This document shows positions 58,391 to 64,000 of a DNA stretch of 64,000 nt, piece by piece (position 1 is the first letter of the stretch; every line of letters begins with the position of its first letter). The stretch is from the NCBI RefSeq assembly GCF_007748095.1, contig NZ_CP036287.1, positions 558,001-622,000 of the forward strand, written 5' to 3'. This DNA comes from Engelhardtia mirabilis. Lineage in GTDB: Bacteria > Planctomycetota > UBA1135 > GCA-002686595. The position numbers and the translations under genes are program-made. The notes beneath the pieces are model-generated. The model was not told the DNA's origin. It did no database searches and was given only the letters and a program-made list of their open reading frames with translations.

Positions 58391-59554
58391 TCAGGAGCCG
58401 GGTTTCTCCTCGCTCGCGCGACGCTTGGCCGTTCGTTTGCGAGAGGGCGTCCCTTCGGCCTCGGGCGCGTCGGGGGTCTCGACCTCGTCGACGAGCTGCG
58501 CCGAATCCGCCGGCTCCGGCTCCGGTGGGCGAACCGGGGCCGTCACCTGGACCTGCGCCAGACCCTCGCCCTGATCCTCCGCCACGGCTCGCGTTCGGAA
58601 GGCGGTCTGGAAGACCTCGGCCAACTTGTCGAGGGCGACCTTCGAGAACAGGCCCGTGAGGCCCGCGAAGGCGTAGATCCCGACCAGGTTGAGGTTCGCC
58701 GACCCGCCGTCCGAGAGCCCCGAGGGGGCCAGGATCCCGACTCGCAGCACCAGGTAGACGATCACCGCCAGGGCCGCGCCCTGGATCGGTAGGAACAGGT
58801 AGTAGATCAGCCAACTCCGCTGCAGCCGGCGGTAGCCCACGTACTTGGCGAAGGACGTGAGCAGGTGGGCCAGGCCGCCCAGGGCGCCCATCCACATCAC
58901 CATCTCGATCACCAGGGCTTCGCTGGGCAGGATCCGCGCGTCGCCGAACAGGCCCAGCGTGCGAGTCGCGACGTCGGACTCGGCTGCGCGCACCGCCGCG
59001 TGGGCTGCGCTGTAGGCGGCGTCCGGGGCAACGGCGGGCGGTTGACTCGAGTCGTCGGGGAAGTCGGGGGGCGCGAGGGCCCGCATCGCGCGCTCCTCCA
59101 GCGCCCGCGCCGCGCGCAGCGCGTCGACGCTCGACTCGAGCGCTTCCACCTGTGCCAGGGGCACCCGCGCGGTCGCGTCGTGCCAGCGGCCGAGGATCAT
59201 CGACAGCACGGCCAAGGTCGCGACCAACATCGCGCCCGCTGCGACGAGCGTGATCCCCGGGGGCACCGGTCGCACCGAGAGGGGTCCAGCCGGGTCCAGC
59301 CCGGCGAGCTCGTCCGCCAGCTCGGTCAGTCGGCCGACCGACGCGTCGCGCTGGGTCTCGGTCAGACGACTCCACTGCTCCGCCGCGAGGGTCGTCCGGC
59401 CGCCGAGGTCCACGCCGACGATCGAGGCCACCGACGCGCGCATGCGGTCCCGGGCGCCGGCGGCGTGGGCCGACAGGCGGTTCAGGTGTTCCTCGATCCG
59501 CCGCAGCTGCGCCTCGACCTCGGCCAGGTCGACGCGATCCAATCCGTCCTTCAA
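58391..59554 (-). CDS. Multi-pass membrane protein with coiled coil, unknown
   Basis: This protein has about 387 residues. The TTG at 59554 was chosen; AGGA and GGGGAGG lie upstream, and a longer frame to 59695 starts with an unlikely leader. An N-terminal coiled coil (EAQLRRIEEHLNRLSA) precedes TM helices (ITLVAAGAMLVATLAVLSMIL; ALVIEMVMWMGALGGLAHLL; WLIYYLFLPIQGAALAVIVYL; LVGIYAFAGLTGLFSKVAL). A charged C-terminal tail follows (EAEGTPSRKRTAKRRA). I know no family. It is divergent from the FMN dehydrogenase gene. Confidence 0.6.
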   Translation of the reverse strand: MKDGLDRVDLAEVEAQLRRIEEHLNRLSAHAAGARDRMRASVASIVGVDLGGRTTLAAEQWSRLTETQRDASVGRLTELADELAGLDPAGPLSVRPVPPGITLVAAGAMLVATLAVLSMILGRWHDATARVPLAQVEALESSVDALRAARALEERAMRALAPPDFPDDSSQPPAVAPDAAYSAAHAAVRAAESDVATRTLGLFGDARILPSEALVIEMVMWMGALGGLAHLLTSFAKYVGYRRLQRSWLIYYLFLPIQGAALAVIVYLVLRVGILAPSGLSDGGSANLNLVGIYAFAGLTGLFSKVALDKLAEVFQTAFRTRAVAEDQGEGLAQVQVTAPVRPPEPEPADSAQLVDEVETPDAPEAEGTPSRKRTAKRRASEEKPGS

Positions 59555-59611
59555 GCTTCCTGTCCTCCCCTGCGATCCGGTCCCGGGGCATCCGGCCGGT
59601 GCGTCGGGGCC

Positions 59612-59617
59612 TAGTAT
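59612..59617 (+). promoter_or_regulatory. Candidate -10 hexamer TAGTAT
   Basis: Lies 35 nt before the ATG at 59652, with the same flanks (CCTAGTATGCC) as the hexamer before 9206 (GTTAGTATGCG). No -35 element is visible. Confidence 0.35.
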
Positions 59618-59651
59618 GCCGCGACCCACGGAAACGGGCGACGGGACCACG

Positions 59652-60713
59652 ATGACCCAACCGAACACGAGCGCGTCGATGCAGGCACTTCTCAACCTGC
59701 GCGAGTTGGAGCGCGCCGCCGCGGCCAGCCTCGCGCCCGAGGTGTGGGCCTACCTGCAGGGCGGCTCGGACGACATGGTGACCCTGGGCGAGAACGTGGC
59801 GGCCTTCGGGCGGCGCTTCCTGCGGCCCCGGCGGCTGGTGGACGTGAGCGCCCCCGACACGTCGCTGGAGCTCTTCGGCGAGCGCCTGGCCTCGCCGATC
59901 CTGCTGGCGCCGGTGGGATTCCAGGGCATTTTCCACCCCGAGGGCGAGCTGGCCAGCGCCCGGGCCGCGGCCGCGCGCGGCCAGCGCATGATCGTCTCGA
60001 CGGTCTCGACCTACTCGGTGGCGGAGGTCGTCGCGGCCAGCGGGCAGGTGCCCTGGTTCCAGCTCTACACGACGCCCGTCCGCGCGACGACCCAGGCCCT
60101 GATCGGGCGCGCCGAGGACGCGGGCTGTCAGGTGCTGTGCCTGACCGTCGACGCGCCGGTGTTCGGCAACCGCGAGTCCCACGGCACGACCCTGCTGGAG
60201 CTCAACGCCTCCAGCCGCAAGGGCAACCTCGAAGGCCTCGACGGTGCCAGCGCGGTGGTCGACGCGAGCTTGACCTGGGAATTCGTCGATTGGCTGCGCG
60301 AGCGGACGCGGATGCGGATCGTGCTGAAGGGCATCGTCACGGCCGAGGACGCGACGCTGGCCCGCGAGCGCGGGGTCGACGGCCTGATCGTCTCCAACCA
60401 CGGTGGACGCCAGCTCGACCGGGGACGGGCCTCGATCGACTGCCTGGCCGAGGTCGTGTCGGCCGTGGAGGGACACATGCCGGTGCTCTTGGACGGTGGG
60501 ATCCGACGCGGCACCGACGCGATCATGGCGCTGGCCCTGGGGGCCGCCGCCGTCTGTGTCGGACGCCCCTTCGTTTGGGGCCTGGCCGCCGGCGGGCAGG
60601 CCGGGGTGGAGCGCGCGCTCGAGGTCCTGCAAGCCGAGTTGGTGCGCGGCCTGCAGTTGGTGGGGGCGCCGACCCTGGATCGACTGGACGCCAGCTTCGT
60701 CGGTCCGCGCTGA
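59652..60713 (+). CDS. FMN-dependent alpha-hydroxy-acid dehydrogenase
   Basis: This 353-aa TIM-barrel flavoprotein belongs to the L-lactate/glycolate/mandelate oxidase family. Family residues are visible: Tyr in QGGSDDMVT, VSTVSTYSVAEV, the FMN-binding Lys in VLKGIVTAEDA, and the active His in IVSNHGGRQLD followed by VLLDGGIRRGTDA. The start is the ATG before TQPNTSASMQAL. It should oxidise a short 2-hydroxy acid, with electrons to oxygen or an unknown acceptor. No membrane segment is present, as in soluble oxidases. Confidence 0.92.
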   Translation: MTQPNTSASMQALLNLRELERAAAASLAPEVWAYLQGGSDDMVTLGENVAAFGRRFLRPRRLVDVSAPDTSLELFGERLASPILLAPVGFQGIFHPEGELASARAAAARGQRMIVSTVSTYSVAEVVAASGQVPWFQLYTTPVRATTQALIGRAEDAGCQVLCLTVDAPVFGNRESHGTTLLELNASSRKGNLEGLDGASAVVDASLTWEFVDWLRERTRMRIVLKGIVTAEDATLARERGVDGLIVSNHGGRQLDRGRASIDCLAEVVSAVEGHMPVLLDGGIRRGTDAIMALALGAAAVCVGRPFVWGLAAGGQAGVERALEVLQAELVRGLQLVGAPTLDRLDASFVGPR

Positions 60714-60781
60714 ACAGGCGATCCGAGAGACTACGATTCGCGCCTCCCCGGCCAGGGTTTCTCGGGCCGAGCTGAAACTCC

Positions 60782-61384
60782 ATGCTCCCTGACGACGCGA
60801 ACCCGATCGACGCCACCGCCCGCGCAGACGCGGCCCTGGTGTCTCGGGTCATGGCTGGTGATGTCGAAGCGAGGGCCGAGTTCGAACTGCGGGCACGCTG
60901 CGTGCCCCGGATCGCGAATTGGCTCAATCGACGAATGTCCAGCCCCCTGACCGATGCCGACGTGGACGACGTGGCGCAGAGCGCGCTGCTCGTCTTGTGG
61001 CGCAAGCTGCCCGAGTACGAGGGTCGCGCGCGAATCGAGACCTGGGCCTTCACCGTGGTTCGCTTCGAGCTCCTCAACGCCGCCCGACGCCGCCAGCGCT
61101 CGCGCCTTACCGGCGCGATCGACGTGGCCGAGATCGATCGCCCCCTGGAGGCTGAAGCGGACCTCTACGACGACGACGATCGCGCCCGGCTCGGATCGGC
61201 CCTCGCCCGCCTGGACGAGTCGAAGCGCACGATCGTCGAGCTGAAGCACCTGGAAGGCTTGACCTTTCCCGAGATCGGAGAGCGATTGCAGATCTCCGAG
61301 AACACCGCCCGGACCCGATACTACCGCGGCCTCCGACAACTCAAAGCCGCGCTCGAGCCCGGTGCCGAAGCCGACCCCCACTGA
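60782..61384 (+). CDS. ECF RNA polymerase sigma factor
   Basis: This 200-aa protein has sigma region 2 (LTDADVDDVAQSALLVLWRKLPEYEGRA) and region 4 (SKRTIVELKHLEGLTFPEIGERLQISENTARTRYYRGL) with a helix-turn-helix. The type is ECF/RpoE-like rather than the kinase-linked type at 15713. Its TGA is followed by A and the ATG of a membrane anti-sigma-like protein, a typical ECF pair. The downstream gene is a TPR-CHAT protein. A TACGAT hexamer at 60732 may be an autoregulated promoter. Confidence 0.9.
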   Translation: MLPDDANPIDATARADAALVSRVMAGDVEARAEFELRARCVPRIANWLNRRMSSPLTDADVDDVAQSALLVLWRKLPEYEGRARIETWAFTVVRFELLNAARRRQRSRLTGAIDVAEIDRPLEAEADLYDDDDRARLGSALARLDESKRTIVELKHLEGLTFPEIGERLQISENTARTRYYRGLRQLKAALEPGAEADPH

Positions 61385-61385
61385 A

Positions 61386-62132
61386 ATGCTGAACCCAGCC
61401 GACGAGAAGTTGCTCGGAGAGATCCTCACGGGCCTGCGCCGGGAGGACGAACCCGAGGTGGCCCGCCGGCTCGCGGCCTCGCCCGAGCTGGCGGCCGAGT
61501 TGGCCGAGCTGCGATCGATGCAGGCGGGCCTCGACGAGCTGGGGGACGAGGTCCACCTGGCCCTGGCGGCAGCGTCCGAATCCGCGGACGACGCCCGTGA
61601 AGCCGAACTGGTGGCCCGCACCCTCGGCGGACTGCCCCTGCCGATTCGCGCTGCGGCGGGGGGGAGGCACGAAGACGACGGTGCGGACCTCCCGCGCCTC
61701 GCCGATCAACGCGGGGGAGTCCGGCCCTCGCCCCCGCGCACCCTGCGGCTGCTGGCGGCCCTGGCGGCCGCGGCGATCGTGCTGTGGTTCGGCGCGGGCC
61801 TGATGCTCGGGGGCGACGAGCGCCCGGCGGACGTGATGCTCGGTGGGGAGTTCGAGATCGAGGCCATCTTCGCCGAGGAGCACGCGGTGAACCCGATCGG
61901 GTTCGAGTGGGAATCCGTCGCAGGAGCCGCTGGCAGCTACGACGTCGCGATCTATCCTCGGGACGGCACCGAACCCGTCCTGCGGGCGATGCTGACCGAG
62001 CCGCAATGGATCCTCGAGCCCGATCAGTTGAGCCGCCTGCCGGAGGACTTCAGGCTCGAAGTCCACGGGCTGAGCGTCGGAGGAGGAGCCAGTCTGGCCG
62101 GCTGGCTCGAGTTCCGCTCGTCGTCGCGCTGA
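61386..62132 (+). CDS. Membrane anti-sigma-like protein
   Basis: This 248-aa protein starts at the ATG 1 nt after the sigma stop. Its N-terminal 80 residues are helical and charged (EKLLGEILTGLRREDEPEVA, with LAASPELAAELAELRSMQ), a typical sigma-binding region, but no zinc HxxxCxxC motif is visible. One TM helix follows (LRLLAALAAAAIVLWFGAGLM, residues 127-147). Then comes a periplasmic beta domain that resembles an FN3-like fold (GFEWESVAGAAGSYDVAIYP). It probably holds the sigma factor at the membrane until a signal changes or degrades it (inference). Confidence 0.72.
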   Translation: MLNPADEKLLGEILTGLRREDEPEVARRLAASPELAAELAELRSMQAGLDELGDEVHLALAAASESADDAREAELVARTLGGLPLPIRAAAGGRHEDDGADLPRLADQRGGVRPSPPRTLRLLAALAAAAIVLWFGAGLMLGGDERPADVMLGGEFEIEAIFAEEHAVNPIGFEWESVAGAAGSYDVAIYPRDGTEPVLRAMLTEPQWILEPDQLSRLPEDFRLEVHGLSVGGGASLAGWLEFRSSSR

Positions 62133-64000
62133 TCCTGATCCTCGCGGCCGTGCCCCGGGCCCTGCCGGCAGCTCCCAGGCAGGACTCGGCCTCCGCCGAG
62201 ACCCAGCCCTTCGGCGATCCGATCGCGGCGCTCGAAGCCTACGACTTCGGCTCGCCGCCACCACCCCAGCGTCAGCTCCAGTTGGTGATCGAGGTCGATC
62301 GGGCCTTGGCCGAGGGCGCGACGCTCCTCACCGAGGCCTACGAGAGCTACGCCTACCTCGTCTACGTCTGTGACACGGGGAAGCTCGACTACCCCGAGGA
62401 TTGGCTCGGGCTGATCGAGCGCGCCACTCTCGCCTACGCGCGCCACGGCAACGGGACCTACCGGCGCTACTTGGAGTCGCTGCTCTTCGGGAAGGAGGGG
62501 CGGAGCTACGAGCTGCGCCGCTTGATCGCAATGAGCGACGCCCTGATCGAGGCCTACGGCGCGACCGACCCCTTGGCGTTGAAGTTGGCTTGCAAGGCCG
62601 CAGACCACGCGCGCGCAGTCGGCGATGTCGAGGATGCGCTGAGCCGAATCGACGCGGTGTTGGCCCTCGATCCGGGAGCGGCCATCCTGGCCGACGCGTA
62701 CTCCCTGCGGGGCCAGACCCTGCTGGGGATCGGGCTCCCGGACGTCGCCGCTCTGGACGTGGCGAGGGCCTTCGAGCAGGCCGAGTCAGCCCTCGAACAG
62801 TCGATCGAGGCGGGGGCGCCCGACGACCAGGCGCTGGGCACCGTGTTGTTCCGCGCCGCGGACTTCTACGTGCTGATCCAGCGCTACGACGAAGCCCTCG
62901 CGGCCGTGGAGCGACTCGAGGGCCTGAAGAGTTCGGATGGCACTCGGATCGCCCTGGCCAACCTGCAGCGGGGCATTGCGATCCTGGAGCGCAATCGACG
63001 AGCGTTGGCGCGAGGCGAAGCGCGTCCGGCCGATGAGCTGGAATGGGCCCGAACTGCGTTGGAGCTCGCGTCGCGGATGGCGGAGGCCTACCCCACCACG
63101 GGAGTGCTCGCGTCCATCCTGCTGGGTGACATCGCGCTCCTGCGCGGCGACCTGGACCTCTGTCGCCGCTCGCTGGACCGCGCGCGGGTGCTCCTCGGCC
63201 GTCGGTTCGACGCCGACAGCGGCAACGGCAATCGCGCCCGACTGATCGGCTTGCTCGAGGTTGGAGAGGCTCAACTGGCCCTCGAGTCGGGCGACCCGAC
63301 CAAAGTGAGCCAGGCCCTGGTTCGATTGGAGCAGGCGTACGACCAACTCCTCGCCAGCTGGGCCTCGACGCCCTTGCGGCCAGGGGGGGTGGGGTTCCTG
63401 CACGAGCGTTCGAGGCGGGTCGTTCTTACGACTCTCTGTCGCCTCGAGATCGCGGTGCATGGTGACCAGGGGGCCGGACGAGCGTTCGATGCTCTGCTGC
63501 GTGCCCAGTCCTTGAGCACCCTCGCTCGCCAACGCGGCGCGCCCTCGGTCGACCTCAGTGGATTGCGCTCCATCCTGGGCGCGGGGGAGGGCGTCGTGGC
63601 CTTCGTGCCGTCAGTCGGGTCCAGCTGGGTCTTCGCGGTCGACCGCGATCGATTGGAGGCCGAGGAAGTCGTCAGCGGAGAGCTCCTGCGCGACGAGATC
63701 GCGTTCGTCAACCAGTCCCTGCGGATCGCACCCCGGGGAGTCGTCGGTGAAATCGACGAGGTCCAACGCAGGTGCGCGGGCCTGAGGGAGAAGCTGCTGC
63801 CGTCGCGCGTCGGTGAGCTCGTGGATGGTTGGGCGTCGATCGCGTTCCTGGGTTGCGAACTCCTGGGGGACGTACCGGTCGAGTTCCTCACTGCGAATCC
63901 AGCCGAGTCCCAGCCTGCTGTCAGCCGCTGGCCCTCGGCCGCGTTGATCGCGCAGATGCGCGGCGTGGACCTAGCCGCGACCGCGCGACCGCTGGCCGTT
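62006..64000 (+). CDS. Exported TPR-CHAT protein, 3'-truncated
   Basis: The frame continues past the window end; 665 residues are visible from the ATG at 62006, which overlaps the previous gene by 127 nt. A CTG at 62102 with AGGAGGAG upstream is an alternative; no ATG, GTG or TTG lies nearer. A signal-like segment LVVALILILAAVPRALPAAP follows. The body consists of TPR-like helix pairs (ALLTEAYESY to RALDRARVLL). A CHAT domain begins near residue 530 (GEGVVAFVPSVGSSWVFAVD and WASIAFLGCELLGDVPVEFL). The catalytic His/Cys part is expected beyond 64000. CHAT is a caspase-like protease fold. The context with an ECF sigma and anti-sigma suggests proteolysis in the pathway. Confidence 0.75.
   Translation, partial: MDPRARSVEPPAGGLQARSPRAERRRRSQSGRLARVPLVVALILILAAVPRALPAAPRQDSASAETQPFGDPIAALEAYDFGSPPPPQRQLQLVIEVDRALAEGATLLTEAYESYAYLVYVCDTGKLDYPEDWLGLIERATLAYARHGNGTYRRYLESLLFGKEGRSYELRRLIAMSDALIEAYGATDPLALKLACKAADHARAVGDVEDALSRIDAVLALDPGAAILADAYSLRGQTLLGIGLPDVAALDVARAFEQAESALEQSIEAGAPDDQALGTVLFRAADFYVLIQRYDEALAAVERLEGLKSSDGTRIALANLQRGIAILERNRRALARGEARPADELEWARTALELASRMAEAYPTTGVLASILLGDIALLRGDLDLCRRSLDRARVLLGRRFDADSGNGNRARLIGLLEVGEAQLALESGDPTKVSQALVRLEQAYDQLLASWASTPLRPGGVGFLHERSRRVVLTTLCRLEIAVHGDQGAGRAFDALLRAQSLSTLARQRGAPSVDLSGLRSILGAGEGVVAFVPSVGSSWVFAVDRDRLEAEEVVSGELLRDEIAFVNQSLRIAPRGVVGEIDEVQRRCAGLREKLLPSRVGELVDGWASIAFLGCELLGDVPVEFLTANPAESQPAVSRWPSAALIAQMRGVDLAATARPLAV

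Noticed and set aside
60782..64000. Type III-E CRISPR (Craspase) locus
   Set aside because: The TPR-CHAT plus sigma similarity is striking, but there is no gRAMP/Cas7-11, no CRISPR array, and the CHAT protein appears exported. It is treated only as an analogy.
1..64000. tRNA, rRNA, IS element or prophage
   Set aside because: I searched by eye for cloverleaf patterns, transposase motifs, integrases and phage structural proteins and found none that I can support.

Overview
The window is high-GC and densely packed with genes on both strands. It looks like a planctomycete chromosome (Planctomycetota). The signs are the DCNGNG-type calcium-binding repeats on secreted enzymes, FG-GAP-like beta-propeller proteins with recurring C-terminal beta modules, a planctomycete-type ECF sigma factor next to a Ser/Thr kinase with TPR repeats, pseudopilin genes, and several large secreted proteins with no close named relatives. 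I see no rRNA, tRNA, CRISPR array, insertion sequence or prophage.

Layout. 1-8150 (+): a same-strand run with an M14 carboxypeptidase (5' end outside the window), a formyltransferase-fold protein, a VOC plus double-cupin fusion, a PLP decarboxylase and a PQQ-type sugar dehydrogenase. It ends in a very large inverted repeat built from 16-bp units (8153-8355). 8375-13099: a secreted IPT/TIG protein, a 50-aa DUF5989-like membrane protein paired with an SGNH hydrolase, then an ATP-grasp ligase and a zinc metallopeptidase on the minus strand. 13120-16306 (-): a Ser/Thr kinase and an ECF sigma factor overlapping by 11 nt. 16512-24870 (+): two tandem FG-GAP paralogues, a subtilisin-PKD protease, a small membrane protein and a secreted protein behind a perfect 22-bp palindrome. 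24916-26175 (+): an unrecognised protein.

26198-35925 (-) is one tightly spaced set of seven genes: a permuted NlpC/P60-like protein, a GMC oxidoreductase fused to a Cys-nucleophile hydrolase, an alpha/beta hydrolase, an atypical cytochrome P450, a two-TM protein, a DyP peroxidase and a small membrane protein. I infer an oxidative lipid or sterol-like pathway. 36100-38500 (-): a PhoD-like phosphatase and a CpeT-like lipoprotein. 38830-44586: a molybdopterin oxidoreductase and a fused iron-sulfur/NrfD subunit (a polysulfide-reductase-like pair) separated by a PpiC lipoprotein and a GIY-YIG protein.

44846-47575 (+): a large FG-GAP plus beta-helix surface protein. 47580-49014 (-): zinc-ribbon and coiled-coil proteins. 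49077-52929 (-): a CHASE4-like histidine kinase and a REC-GGDEF-EAL regulator. 53171-58237 (-): a pseudopilin operon with HEAT-repeat and HAMP-like membrane proteins. 58391-59554 (-): a membrane protein. 59652-60713 (+): an FMN alpha-hydroxy-acid dehydrogenase. 60782-64000 (+): an ECF sigma factor, a membrane anti-sigma-like protein and a TPR-CHAT protein cut by the window end.

The most unusual items are the repeat family found at three convergent gene ends, the ECF/anti-sigma/TPR-CHAT module, and the GMC-P450-DyP operon. Gene starts were chosen by signal peptides, ribosome-binding sites and family alignment from memory. All functional names rest on motif recognition, not on database searches.
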